This document shows, piece after piece, positions 36,901 to 50,900 of a stretch of DNA of 64,000 nucleotides. The position numbers were made by a program, and so were the translations under genes. The stretch is taken from positions 558,001 to 622,000 of the forward strand of contig NW_026870402.1 of assembly GCF_963576545.1 (NCBI RefSeq). Reading direction: 5' to 3'. This DNA comes from Limanda limanda. Taxonomy: Eukaryota; Chordata; Actinopteri; Pleuronectiformes; Pleuronectidae. How positions within the stretch are numbered: the stretch's first letter is position 1; each line of letters opens with the position of its first letter. The notes beneath the pieces were generated by a model that searched no databases, was not told the origin of the DNA, and worked only from the letters and a program-made list of their open reading frames with translations.

Positions 36901-39211
36901 CCTTCCGAAAGTCGGAGAAGCTCAAGGATGGTACCGATCGATGCGCGCTACCCCATTTAGTGGGGGTAGAGCCTACTTGCAAGTCTCTCCGACCTTCACA
37001 AAAAAAGTTATTCAAGAATATCTCCTCAGATTTGGGGGAATTCTGTCGGTCGACCTCTTCCGAAGGTCGTACAAGCTCGGGGATGGTACCAATCGATCTG
37101 CAGGACCCAAATTAGTCCAGATGCAACCACTTTCCAAGTCTCTCCGACCTTCACAAAAAAAGTTATTCAAGAATATCTCTTTCTCCTATGTGCTTTCATC
37201 CCTAACCCTAACCCTTCCGAAAGTCGGAGAAGCTCGGGGATGGTACCGATCGATGCGCGCTACCCCATTTAGTGGGGGTAGAGCCTACTTGCAAGTCTCT
37301 CCGACCTTCACAAAAAAAGTTATTCAAGAATATCTCTTTCTCCTATGTGCTTTCATCCCTAACCCTAACCCTTCCGAAAGTCGGAGAAGCTCAAGGATGG
37401 TACCGATCGATGCGCGCTACCCCATTTAGTGGGGGTAGAGCCTACTTGCAAGTCTCTCCGACCTTCACAAAAAAAGTTATTCAAGAATATCTCTTTCTCC
37501 TATGTGCTTTCATCCCTAACCCTAACCCTAACCCTTCCGAAAGTCGGAGAAGCTCAAGGATGGTACCGATCGATGCGCGCTACCCCATTTAGTGGGGGTA
37601 GAGCCTACTTGCAAGTCTCTCCGACCTTCACAAAAAAAGTTATTCAAGAATATCTCCTCAGATTTGGGGGAATTTCGTCGGTCGACCTCTTCCAAAGGTC
37701 GTACAAGCTCGGGGATGGTACCAATCGATCTGCAGGACCCAAATTAGTCCAGATGCAACCACTTTCCAAGTCTCTCCGACCTTCACAAAAAAAGTTATTC
37801 AAGAATATCTCTTTCTCCTATGTGCTTTCATCCCTAACCCTAACCCTAACCCTTCCGAAAGTCGGAGAAGCTCGGGGATGGTACCGATCGATGCGCGCTA
37901 CCCCATTTAGTGGGGGTAGAGCCTACTTGCAAGTCTCTCCGACCTTCACAAAAAAAGTTATTCAAGAATATCTTTTTCTCCTATGTGCTTTCATCCCTAA
38001 CCCTAACCCTAACCCTTCCGAAAGTCGGAGAAGCTCAAGGATGGTACCGATCGATGCGCGCAACCCCATTTAGTGGGGGTAGAGCCTACTTGCAAGTCTC
38101 TACGACCTTCACAAAAAAAGTTATTCAAGAATATCTCCTCAGATTTGGGGGAATTCTGTCGGTCGACCTCTTCCAAAGGTCGTAAAAGCTCGGGGATGGT
38201 ACCAATCGATCTGCAGGACCCAAATTAGTCCAGATGCAACCACTTTCCAAGTCTCTCCGACCTTCACAAAAAAAGTTATTCAAGAATATCTCTTTCTCCT
38301 ATGTGCTTTCATCCCTAACCCTAACCCTTCCGAAAGTCGGAGAAGCTCAAGGATGGTACCGATCGATGCGCGCTACCCCATTTAGTGGGGGTAGAGCCTA
38401 CTTGCAAGTCTCTCCGACCTTCACAAAAAAAGTTATTCAAGAATATCTCTTTCTCCTATGTGCTTTCATCCCTAACCCTAACCCTAACCCTTCCGAAAGT
38501 CGGAGAAGCTCAAGGATGGTACCGATCGATGCGCGCTACCCCATTTAGTGGGGGTAGAGCCTACTTGCAAGTCTCTCCGACCTTCACAAAAAAAGTTATT
38601 CAAGAATATCTCCTCAGATTTGGGGGAATTTCGTCGGTCGACCTCTTCCGAAGGTCGTACAAGCTCGGGGATGGTACCAATCGATCCGCAGGACCCAAAT
38701 TAGTCCAGATGCAACCACTTTCCAAGTCTCTCCGACCTTCACAAAAAAAGTTATTCAAGAATATCTCTTTCTCCTATGTGCTTTCATCCCTAACCCTAAC
38801 CCTAACCCTTCCGAAAGTCGGAGAAGCTCGGGGATGGTACCGATCGATGCGCGCTACCCCATTTAGTGGGGGTAGAGCCTACTTGCAAGTCTCTCCGACC
38901 TTCACAAAAAAAGTTATTCAAGAATATCTCTTTCTCCTATGTGCTTTCATCCCTAACCCTAACCCTAACCCTTCCGAAAGTCGGAGAAGCTCAAGGATGG
39001 TACCGATCGATGCGCGCTACCCCATTTAGTGGGGGTAGAGCCTACTTGCAAGTCTCTCCGACCTTCACAAAAAAAGTTATTCAAGAATATCTCTTTCTCC
39101 TATGTGCTTTCATCCCTAACCCTAACCCTAACCCTTCCGAAAGTCGGAGAAGCTCAAGGATGGTACCGATCGATGCGCGCTACCCCATTTAGTGGGGGTA
39201 GAGCCTACTTG
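33973..39211 (+). repeat. Right higher-order repeat copy B, 5239 bp, 33 monomers
   Basis: It has the same 33-monomer order as copy A, with S at 33973, 34611, 34929, 35404, 36036, 36511, 36980, 37612, 38093 and 38568. It is 12 bp shorter because the T monomers at 36354 and 36666 have two hexamers where copies A and C have three. Its opening S has GGATAGTACC instead of GGATGGTACC. Confidence 0.92.
36191..36353 (+). repeat. Hybrid T/S monomer H (copy B)
   Basis: It has the same T head and S tail as the hybrid at 30940, and lies between S36036 and the TTTAGTAAGGG T2 at 36354. Its presence shows that the fusion predates amplification of the 33-monomer repeat. Confidence 0.88.
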
Positions 39212-42200
39212 CAAGTCTCTCCGACCTTCACAAAAAAAGTTATTCAAGAATATCTCCTCAGATTTGGGGGAATTTCGTCGGTCGACCTCTTCCAAAGGTC
39301 GTACAAGCTCGGGGATAGTACCAATCGATTCGCAGGACCCAAATTAGTCCAGATGCAACCACTTTCCAAGTCTCTCCGACCTTCACAAAAAAAGTTATTC
39401 AAGAATATCTCTTTCTCCTATGTGCTTTCATCCCTAACCCTAACCCTAACCCTTCCGAAAGTCGGAGAAGCTCGGGGATGGTACCGATCGATGCGCGCTA
39501 CCCCATTTAGTGGGGGTAGAGCCTACTTGCAAGTCTCTCCGACCTTCACAAAAAAAGTTATTCAAGAATATCTCTTTCTCCTATGTGCTTTCATCCCTAA
39601 CCCTAACCCTAACCCTTCCGAAAGTCGGAGAAGCTCAAGGATGGTACCGATCGATGCGCGCTACCCCATTTAGTGGGGGTAGAGCCTACTTGCAAGTCTC
39701 TCCGACCTTCACAAAAAAAGTTATTCAAGAATATCTCTTTCTCCTATGTGCTTTCATCCCTAACCCTAACCCTTCCGAAATTCGGAGAAGCTCAAGGATG
39801 GTACTGATCGATGTGCGCTACCCCATTTAGTGGGGGAAGCGCCTACTTGCAAGTCTCTCCGACCTTCACAAAAAAAGTTATTCAAGAATATCTCCTCAGA
39901 TTTGGGGGAATTTCGTCGGTCGACCTCTTCCGAAGGTCGTACAAGCTCGGGGATGGTACCAATCGATCCGCAGGACCCAAATTAGTCCAGATGCAACCAC
40001 TTTCCAAGTCTCTCCGACCTTCACAAAAAAAGTTATTCAAGAATATCTCTTTCTCCTATGTGCTTTCATCCCTAACCCTAACCCTAACCCTTCCGAAAGT
40101 CGGAGAAGCTCAAGGATGGTACCGATCGATGCGCGCTACCCCATTTAGTAAGGGTAGAGCCTACTTGCAAGTCTCTCCGACCTTCACAAAAAAAGTTATT
40201 CAAGAATATCTCCTCAGATTTGGGGGAATTTCGTCGGTCGACCTCTTCCGAAGGTCGTACAAGCTCGGGGATGGTACCAATCGATCCGCAGGACCCAAAT
40301 TAGTCCAGATGCAACCACTTTCCAAGTCTCTCCGACCTTCACAAAAAAAGTTATTCAAGAATATCTCTTTCTCCTATGTGCTTTCGTCCCTAACCCTAAC
40401 CCTAACCCTTCCGAAAGTCGGAGAAGCTCGGGGATGGTACCGATCGATGCGCGCTACCCCATTTAGTGGGGGTAGAGCCTACTTGCAAGTCTCTCCGACC
40501 TTCACAAAAAAAGTTATTCAAGAATATCTCTTTCTCCTATGTGCTTTCATCCCTAACCCTAACCCTTCCGAAAGTCGGAGAAGCTCAAAGATGGTACCGA
40601 TCGATGCGCGCTACCCCATTTAGTGGGGGTAGAGCCTACTTGCAAGTCTCTCCGACCTTCACAAAAAAAGTTATTCAAGAATATCTCCTCAGATTTGGGG
40701 GAATTCTGTCGGTCGACCTCTTCCGAAGGTCGTACAAGCTCGGGGATGGTACCAATCGATCTGCAGGACCCAAATTAGTCCAGATGCAACCACTTTCCAA
40801 GTCTCTCCGACCTTCACAAAAAAAGTTATTCAAGAATATCTCTTTCTCCTATGTGCTTTCATCCCTAACCCTAACCCTTCCGAAAGTCGGAGAAGCTCGG
40901 GGATGGTACCGATCGATGCGCGCTACCCCATTTAGTGGGGGTAGAGCCTACTTGCAAGTCTCTCCGACCTTCACAAAAAAAGTTATTCAAGAATATCTCT
41001 TTCTCCTATGTGCTTTCATCCCTAACCCTAACCCTTCCGAAAGTCGGAGAAGCTCAAGGATGGTACCGATCGATGCGCGCTACCCCATTTAGTGGGGGTA
41101 GAGCCTACTTGCAAGTCTCTCCGACCTTCACAAAAAAAGTTATTCAAGAATATCTCTTTCTCCTATGTGCTTTCATCCCTAACCCTAACCCTAACCCTTC
41201 CGAAAGTCGGAGAAGCTCAAGGATGGTACCGATCGATGCGCGCTACCCCATTTAGTGGGGGTAGAGCCTACTTGCAAGTCTCTCCGACCTTCACAAAAAA
41301 AGTTATTCAAGAATATCTCCTCAGATTTGGGGGAATTTCGTCGGTCGACCTCTTCCAAAGGTCGTACAAGCTCGGGGATGGTACCAATCGATCTGCAGGA
41401 CCCAAATTAGTCCAGATGCAACCACTTTCCAAGTCTCTCCGACCTTCACAAAAAAAGTTATTCAAGAATATCTCTTTCTCCTATGTGCTTTCATCCCTAA
41501 CCCTAACCCTAACCCTTCCGAAAGTCGGAGAAGCTCGGGGATGGTACCGATCGATGCGCGCTACCCAAATTAGTCCAGATGCAACCACTTTCCAAGTCTC
41601 TCCGACCTTCACAAAAAAAGTTATTCAAGAATATCTCTTTCTCCTATGTGCTTTCATCCCTAACCCTAACCCTAACCCTTCCGAAAGTCGGAGAAGCTCA
41701 AGGATGGTACCGATCGATGCGCGCTACCCCATTTAGTAAGGGTAGAGCCTACTTGCAAGTCTCTCCGACCTTCACAAAAAAAGTTATTCAAGAATATCTC
41801 CTCAGATTTGGGGGAATTTCGTCGGTCGACCTCTTCCGAAGGTCGTACAAGCTCGGGGATGGTACCAATCGATCCGCAGGACCCAAATTAGTCCAGATGC
41901 AACCACTTTCCAAGTCTCTCCGACCTTCACAAAAAAAGTTATTCAAGAATATCTCTTTCTCCTATGTGCTTTCATCCCTAACCCTAACCCTAACCCTTCC
42001 GAAAGTCGGAGAAGCTCGGGGATGGTACCGATCGATGCGCGCTACCCCATTTAGTGGGGGTAGAGCCTACTTGCAAGTCTCTCCGACCTTCACAAAAAAA
42101 GTTATTCAAGAATATCTCTTTCTCCTATGTGCTTTCATCCCTAACCCTAACCCTTCCGAAAGTCGGAGAAGCTCAAGGATGGTACCGATCGATGCGCGCT

Positions 42201-44462
42201 ACCCCATTTAGTGGGGGTAGAGCCTACTTGCAAGTCTCTCCGACCTTCACAAAAAAAGTTATTCAAGAATATCTCCTCAGATTTGGGGGAATTCTGTCGG
42301 TCGACCTCTTCCGAAGGTCGTACAAGCTCGGGGATGGTACCAATCGATCTGCAGGACCCAAATTAGTCCAGATGCAACCACTTTCCAAGTCTCTCCGACC
42401 TTCACAAAAAAAGTTATTCAAGAATATCTCTTTCTCCTATGTGCTTTCATCCCTAACCCTAACCCTTCCGAAAGTCGGAGAAGCTCGGGGATGGTACCGA
42501 TCGATGCGCGCTACCCCATTTAGTGGGGGTAGAGCCTACTTGCAAGTCTCTCCGACCTTCACAAAAAAAGTTATTCAAGAATATCTCTTTCTCCTATGTG
42601 CTTTCATCCCTAACCCTAACCCTTCCGAAAGTCGGAGAAGCTCAAGGATGGTACCGATCGATGCGCGCTACCCCATTTAGTGGGGGTAGAGCCTACTTGC
42701 AAGTCTCTCCGACCTTCACAAAAAAAGTTATTCAAGAATATCTCTTTCTCCTATGTGCTTTCATCCCTAACCCTAACCCTAACCCTTCCGAAAGTCGGAG
42801 AAGCTCAAGGATGGTACCGATCGATGCGCGCTACCCCATTTAGTGGGGGTAGAGCCTACTTGCAAGTCTCTCCGACCTTCACAAAAAAAGTTATTCAAGA
42901 ATATCTCCTCAGATTTGGGGGAATTTCGTCGGTCGACCTCTTCCAAAGGTCGTACAAGCTCGGGGATGGTACCAATCGATCTGCAGGACCCAAATTAGTC
43001 CAGATGCAACCACTTTCCAAGTCTCTCCGACCTTCACAAAAAAAGTTATTCAAGAATATCTCTTTCTCCTATGTGCTTTCATCCCTAACCCTAACCCTAA
43101 CCCTTCCGAAAGTCGGAGAAGCTCGGGGATGGTACCGATCGATGCGCGCTACCCCATTTAGTGGGGGTAGAGCCTACTTGCAAGTCTCTCCGACCTTCAC
43201 AAAAAAAGTAATTCAAGAATATCTTTTTCTCCTATGTGCTTTCATCCCTAACCCTAACCCTAACCCTTCCGAAAGTCGGAGAAGCTCAATGATGGTACCG
43301 ATCGATGCGCGCTACCCCATTTAGTGGGGGTAGAGCCTACTTGCAAGTCTCTACGACCTTCACAAAAAAAGTTATTCAAGAATATCTCCTCAGATTTGGG
43401 GGAATTCTGTCGGTCGACCTCTTCCGAAGGTCGTAAAAGCTCGGGGATGGTACCAATCGATCTGCAGGACCCAAATTAGTCCAGATGCAACCACTTTCCA
43501 AGTCTCTCCGACCTTCACAAAAAAAGTTATTCAAGAATATCTCTTTCTCCTATGTGCTTTCATCCCTAACCCTAACCCTTCCGAAAGTCGGAGAAGCTCA
43601 AGGATGGTACCGATCGATGCGCGCTACCCCATTTAGTGGGGGTAGAGCCTACTTGCAAGTCTCTCCGACCTTCACAAAAAAAGTTATTCAAGAATATCTC
43701 TTTCTCCTATGTGCTTTCATCCCTAACCCTAACCCTAACCCTTCCGAAAGTCGGAGAAGCTCAAGGATGGTACCGATCGATGCGCGCTACCCCATTTAGT
43801 GGGGGTAGAGCCTACTTGCAAGTCTCTCCGACCTTCACAAAAAAAGTTATTCAAGAATATCTCCTCAGATTTGGGGGAATTTCGTCGGTCGACCTCTTCC
43901 GAAGGTCGTACAAGCTCGGGGATGGTACCAATCGATCCGCAGGACCCAAATTAGTCCAGATGCAACCACTTTCCAAGTCTCTCCGACCTTCACAAAAAAA
44001 GTTATTCAAGAATATCTCTTTCTCCTATGTGCTTTCATCCCTAACCCTAACCCTAACCCTTCCGAAAGTCGGAGAAGCTCGGGGATGGTACCGATCGATG
44101 CGCGCTACCCCATTTAGTGGGGGTAGAGCCTACTTGCAAGTCTCTCCGACCTTCACAAAAAAAGTTATTCAAGAATATCTCTTTCTCCTATGTGCTTTCA
44201 TCCCTAACCCTAACCCTAACCCTTCCGAAAGTCGGAGAAGCTCAAGGATGGTACCGATCGATGCGCGCTACCCCATTTAGTGGGGGTAGAGCCTACTTGC
44301 AAGTCTCTCCGACCTTCACAAAAAAAGTTATTCAAGAATATCTCTTTCTCCTATGTGCTTTCATCCCTAACCCTAACCCTAACCCTTCCGAAAGTCGGAG
44401 AAGCTCAAGGATGGTACCGATCGATGCGCGCTACCCCATTTAGTGGGGGTAGAGCCTACTTG
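39212..44462 (+). repeat. Right higher-order repeat copy C, 5251 bp, 33 monomers
   Basis: It has the same order as copy A, with S at 39212, 39850, 40168, 40643, 41275, 41756, 42231, 42863, 43344 and 43819. All positions have the same hexamer number as copy A. Private changes include GTAATTCAAG at about 43.21 kb and a CTCAATGATGG T3 near 43.29 kb in place of CTCAAGG. Confidence 0.92.
41430..41592 (+). repeat. Hybrid T/S monomer H (copy C)
   Basis: It has the same T head and S tail as the hybrid at 30940, and lies between S41275 and the TTTAGTAAGGG T3 at 41593. Confidence 0.88.
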
Positions 44463-47400
44463 CAAGTCTCTCCGACCTTCACAAAAAAAGTTATTCAAGA
44501 ATATCTCCTCAGATTTGGGGGAATTTCGTCGGTCGACCTCTTCCAAAGGTCGTACAAGCTCGGGGATAGTACCAATCGATTCGCAGGACCCAAATTAGTC
44601 CAGATGCAACCACTTTCCAAGTCTCTCCGACCTTCACAAAAAAAGTTATTCAAGAATATCTCTTTCTCCTATGTGCTTTCATCCCTAACCCTAACCCTTC
44701 CGAAAGTCGGAGAAGCTCGGGGATGGTACCGATCGATGCGCGCTACCCCATTTAGTGGGGGTAGAGCCTACTTGCAAGTCTCTCCGACCTTCACAAAAAA
44801 AGTTATTCAAGAATATCTCTTTCTCCTATGTGCTTTCATCCCTAACCCTAACCCTAACCCTTCCGAAAGTCGGAGAAGCTCAAGGATGGTACCGATCGAT
44901 GCGCGCTACCCCATTTAGTGGGGGTAGAGCCTACTTGCAAGTCTCTCCGACCTTCACAAAAAAAGTTATTCAAGAATATCTCTTTCTCCTATGTGCTTTC
45001 ATCCCTAACCCTAACCCTTCCGAAATTCGGAGAAGCTCAAGGATGGTACTGATCGATGTGCGCTACCCCATTTAGTGGGGGAAGCGCCTACTTGCAAGTC
45101 TCTCCGACCTTCACAAAAAAAGTTATTCAAGAATATCTCCTCAGATTTGGGGGAATTTCGTCGGTCGACCTCTTCCGAAGGTCGTACAAGCTCGGGGATG
45201 GTACCAATCGATCCGCAGGACCCAAATTAGTCCAGATGCAACCACTTTCCAAGTCTCTCCGACCTTCACAAAAAAAGTTATTCAAGAATATCTCTTTCTC
45301 CTATGTGCTTTCATCCCTAACCCTAACCCTAACCCTTCCGAAAGTCGGAGAAGCTCAAGGATGGTACCGATCGATGCGCGCTACCCCATTTAGTAAGGGT
45401 AGAGCCTACTTGCAAGTCTCTCCGACCTTCACAAAAAAAGTTATTCAAGAATATCTCCTCAGATTTGGGGGAATTTCGTCGGTCGACCTCTTCCGAAGGT
45501 CGTACAAGCTCGGGGATGGTACCAATCGATCCGCAGGACCCAAATTAGTCCAGATGCAACCACTTTCCAAGTCTCTCCGACCTTCACAAAAAAAGTTATT
45601 CAAGAATATCTCTTTCTCCTATGTGCTTTCATCCCTAACCCTAACCCTAACCCTTCCGAAAGTCGGAGAAGCTCGGGGATGGTACCGATCGATGCGCGCT
45701 ACCCCATTTAGTGGGGGTAGAGCCTACTTGCAAGTCTCTCCGACCTTCACAAAAAAAGTTATTCAAGAATATCTCTTTCTCCTATGTGCTTTCATCCCTA
45801 ACCCTAACCCTTCCGAAAGTCGGAGAAGCTCAAGGATGGTACCGATCGATGCGCGCTACCCCATTTAGTGGGGGTAGAGCCTACTTGCAAGTCTCTCCGA
45901 CCTTCACAAAAAAAGTTTTTCAAGAATATCTCCTCAGATTTGGGGGAATTCTGTCGGTCGACCTCTTCCGAAGGTCGTACAAGCTCGGGGATGGTACCAA
46001 TCGATCTGCAGGACCCAAATTAGTCCAGATGCAACCACTTTCCAAGTCTCTCCGACCTTCACAAAAAAAGTTATTCAAGAATATCTCTTTCTCCTATGTG
46101 CTTTCATCCCTAACCCTAACCCTTCCGAAAGTCGGAGAAGCTCGGGGATGGTACCGATCGATGCGCGCTACCCCATTTAGTGGGGGTAGAGCCTACTTGC
46201 AAGTCTCTCCGACCTTCACAAAAAAAGTTATTCAAGAATATCTCTTTCTCCTATGTGCTTTCATCCCTAACCCTAACCCTTCCGAAAGTCGGAGAAGCTC
46301 AAGGATTGTACCGATCGATGCGCGCTACCCCATTTAGTGGGGGTAGAGCCTACTTGCAAGTCTCTCCGACCTTCACAAAAAAAGTTATTCAAGAATATCT
46401 CTTTCTCCTATGTGCTTTCATCCCTAACCCTAACCCTAACCCTTCCGAAAGTCGGAGAAGCTCAAGGATGGTACCGATCGATGCGCGCTACCCCATTTAG
46501 TGGGGGTAGAGCCTACTTGCAAGTCTCTCCGACCTTCACAAAAAAAGTTATTCAAGAATATCTCCTCAGATTTGGGGGAATTTCGTCGGTCGACCTCTTC
46601 CAAAGGTCGTACAAGCTCGGGGATGGTACCAATCGATCTGCAGGACCCAAATTAGTCCAGATGCAACCACTTTCCAAGTCTCTCCGACCTTCACAAAAAA
46701 AGTTATTCAAGAATATCTCTTTCTCCTATGTGCTTTCATCCCTAACCCTAACCCTAACCCTTCCGAAAGTCGGAGAAGCTCGGGGATGGTACCGATCGAT
46801 GTGCGCTACCCCATTTAGTGGGGGTAGAGCCTACTTGCAAGTCTCTCCGACCTTCACAAAAAAAGTTATTCAAGAATATCTTTTTCTCCTATGTGCTTTC
46901 ATCCCTAACCCTAACCCTAACCCTTCCGAAAGTCGGAGAAGCTCAATGATGGTACTGATCGATGCGCGCTACCCCATTTAGTGGGGGTAGAGCCTACTTG
47001 CAAGTCTCTCCGACCTTCACAAAAAAAGTTATTCAAGAATATCTCCTCAGATTTGGGGGAATTCTGTCGGTCGACCTCTTCCGAAGGTCGTAAAAGCTCG
47101 GGGATGGTACCAATCGATCTGCAGGACCCAAATTAGTCCAGATGCAACCACTTTCCAAGTCTCTCCGACCTTCACAAAAAAAGTTATTCAAGAATATCTC
47201 TTTCTCCTATGTGCTTTCATCCCTAACCCTAACCCTAACCCTTCCGAAAGTCGGAGAAGCTCAAGGATGGTACCGATCGATGCGCGCTACCCCATTTAGT
47301 GGGGGTAGAGCCTACTTGCAAGTCTCTCCGACCTTCACAAAAAAAGTTATTCAAGAATATCTCCTCAGATTTGGGGGAATTTCGTCGGTCGACCTCTTCC

Positions 47401-47962
47401 GAAGGTCGTACAAGCTCGGGGATGGTACCAATCGATCCGCAGGACCCAAATTAGTCCAGATGCAACCACTTTCCAAGTCTCTCCGACCTTCACAAAAAAA
47501 GTTATTCAAGAATATCTCTTTCTCCTATGTGCTTTCATCCCTAACCCTAACCCTAACCCTTCCGAAAGTCGGAGAAGCTCGGGGATGGTACCGATCGATG
47601 CGCGCTACCCCATTTAGTGGGGGTAGAGCCTACTTGCAAGTCTCTCCGACCTTCACAAAAAAAGTTATTCAAGAATATCTCTTTCTCCTATGTGCTTTCA
47701 TCCCTAACCCTAACCCTAACCCTTCCGAAAGTCGGAGAAGCTCAAGGATGGTACCGATCGATGCGCGCTACCCCATTTAGTGGGGGTAGAGCCTACTTGC
47801 AAGTCTCTCCGACCTTCACAAAAAAAGTTATTCAAGAATATCTCTTTCTCCTATGTGCTTTCATCCCTAACCCTAACCCTAACCCTTCCGAAAGTCGGAG
47901 AAGCTCAAGGATGGTACCGATCGATGCGCGCTACCCCATTTAGTGGGGGTAGAGCCTACTTG
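44463..47962 (+). repeat. Right higher-order repeat copy D, shortened to 3500 bp, 22 monomers
   Basis: Order: S44463 T2 T3 T2, S45095 T3, S45413 T3 T2, S45888 T2 T2 T3, S46520 T3 T3, S47001 T3, S47319 T3 T3 T3. It lacks the hybrid monomer and one unit of the internal 1588-bp duplication: the order goes from S46520 directly to the T3 T3 S that follows the second unit in copies A to C. It also has one T fewer after S47001, and the first T has lost one hexamer. Sequence from 45095 to about 47.7 kb recurs at 51644 to about 54.2 kb (offset 6549). Confidence 0.87.
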
Positions 47963-50900
47963 CAAGTCTCTCCGACCTTCACAAAAAAAGTTATTCAAGA
48001 ATATCTCCTCAGATTTGGGGGAATTTCGTCGGTCGACCTCTTCCAAAGGTCGTACAAGCTCGGGGATGGTACCAATCGATTCGCAGGACCCAAATTAGTC
48101 CAGATGCAACCACTTTCCAAGTCTCTCCGACCTTCACAAAAAAAGTTATTCAAGAATATCTCTTTCTCCTATGTGCTTTCATCCCTAACCCTAACCCTAA
48201 CCCTTCCGAAAGTCGGAGAAGCTCGGGGATGGTACCGATCGATGCGCGCTACCCCATTTAGTGGGGGTAGAGCCTACTTGCAAGTCTCTCCGACCTTCAC
48301 AAAAAAAGTTATTCAAGAATATCTCTTTCTCCTATGTGCTTTCATCCCTAACCCTAACCCTAACCCTTCCGAAAGTCGGAGAAGCTCAAGGATGGTACCG
48401 ATCGATGCGCGCTACCCCATTTAGCGGGGGTAGAGCCTACTTGCAAGTCTCTCCGACCTTCACAAAAAAAGTTATTCAAGAATATCTCCTCAGATTTGGG
48501 GGAATTCTGTCGGTCGACCTCTTCCGAAGGTCGTAAAAGCTCGGGGATGGTACCAATCGATCTGCAGGACCCAAATTAGTCCAGATGCAACCACTTTCCA
48601 AGTCTCTCCGACCTTCACAAAAAAAGTTATTCAAGAATATCTCTTTCTCCTATGTGCTTTCATCCCTAACCCTAACCCTAACCCTTCCGAAAGTCGGAGA
48701 AGCTCAAGGATGGTACCGATCGATGCGCGCTACCCCATTTAGTGGGGGTAGAGCCTACTTGCAAGTCTCTCCGACCTTCACAAAAAAAGTTATTCAAGAA
48801 TATCTCCTCAGATTTGGGGGAATTTCGTCGGTCGACCTCTTCCGAAGGTCGTACAAGCTCGGGGATGGTACCAATCGATCCGCAGGACCCAAATTAGTCC
48901 AGATGCAACCACTTTCCAAGTCTCTCCGACCTTCACAAAAAAAGTTATTCAAGAATATCTCTTTCTCCTATGTGCTTTCATCCCTAACCCTAACCCTAAC
49001 CCTTCCGAAAGTCGGAGAAGCTCGGGGATGGTACCGATCGATGCGCGCTACCCCATTTAGTGGGGGTAGAGCCTACTTGCAAGTCTCTCCGACCTTCACA
49101 AAAAAAGTTATTCAAGAATATCTCTTTCTCCTATGTGCTTTCATCCCTAACCCTAACCCTAACCCTTCCGAAAGTCGGAGAAGCTCAAGGATGGTACCGA
49201 TCGATGCGCGCTACCCCATTTAGTGGGGGTAGAGCCTACTTGCAAGTCTCTCCGACCTTCACAAAAAAAGTTATTCAAGAATATCTCTTTCTCCTATGTG
49301 CTTTCATCCCTAACCCTAACCCTAACCCTTCCGAAAGTCGGAGAAGCTCAAGGATGGTACTGATCGATGCGCGCTACCCCATTTAGTGGGGGTAGAGCCT
49401 ACTTGCAAGTCTCTCCGACCTTCACAAAAAAAGTTATTCAAGAATATCTCCTCAGATTTGGGGGAATTTCGTCGGTCGACCTCTTCCAAAGGTCGTACAA
49501 GCTCGGGGATGGTACCAATCGATTCGCAGGACCCAAATTAGTCCAGATGCAACCACTTTCCAAGTCTCTCCGACCTTCACAAAAAAAGTTATTCAAGAAT
49601 ATCTCTTTCTCCTATGTGCTTTCATCCCTAACCCTAACCCTAACCCTTCCGAAAGTCGGAGAAGCTCGGGGATGGTACCGATCGATGCGCGCTACCCCAT
49701 TTAGTGGGGGTAGAGCCTACTTGCAAGTCTCTCCGACCTTCACAAAAAAAGTTATTCAAGAATATCTCTTTCTCCTATGTGCTTTCATCCCTAACCCTAA
49801 CCCTAACCCTTCCGAAAGTCGGAGAAGCTCAAGGATGGTACCGATCGATGCGCGCTACCCCATTTAGTGGGGGTAGAGCCTACTTGCAAGTCTCTCCGAC
49901 CTTCACAAAAAAAGTTATTCAAGAATATCTCTTTCTCCTATGTGCTTTCATCCCTAACCCTAACCCTTCCGAAATTCGGAGAAGCTCAAGGATGGTACTG
50001 ATCGATGTGCGCTACCCCATTTAGTGGGGGAAGCGCCTACTTGCAAGTCTCTCCGACCTTCACAAAAAAAGTTATTCAAGAATATCTCCTCAGATTTGGG
50101 GGAATTTCGTCGGTCGACCTCTTCCGAAGGTCGTACAAGCTCGGGGATGGTACCAATCGATCCGCAGGACCCAAATTAGTCCAGATGCAACCACTTTCCA
50201 AGTCTCTCCGACCTTCACAAAAAAAGTTATTCAAGAATATCTCTTTCTCCTATGTGCTTTCATCCCTAACCCTAACCCTAACCCTTCCGAAAGTCGGAGA
50301 AGCTCAAGGATGGTACCGATCGATGCGCGCTACCCCATTTAGTAAGGGTAGAGCCTACTTGCAAGTCTCTCCGACCTTCACAAAAAAAGTTATTCAAGAA
50401 TATCTCCTCAGATTTGGGGGAATTTCGTCGGTCGACCTCTTCCGAAGGTCGTACAAGCTCGGGGATGGTACCAATCGATCCGCAGGACCCAAATTAGTCC
50501 AGATGCAACCACTTTCCAAGTCTCTCCGACCTTCACAAAAAAAGTTATTCAAGAATATCTCTTTCTCCTATGTGCTTTCATCCCTAACCCTAACCCTAAC
50601 CCTTCCGAAAGTCGGAGAAGCTCGGGGATGGTACCGATCGATGCGCGCTACCCCATTTAGTGGGGGTAGAGCCTACTTGCAAGTCTCTCCGACCTTCACA
50701 AAAAAAGTTATTCAAGAATATCTCTTTCTCCTATGTGCTTTCATCCCTAACCCTAACCCTAACCCTTCCGAAAGTCGGAGAAGCTCAAGGATGGTACCGA
50801 TCGATGCGCGCTACCCCATTTAGTGGGGGTAGAGCCTACTTGCAAGTCTCTCCGACCTTCACAAAAAAAGTTATTCAAGAATATCTCTTTCTCCTATGTG

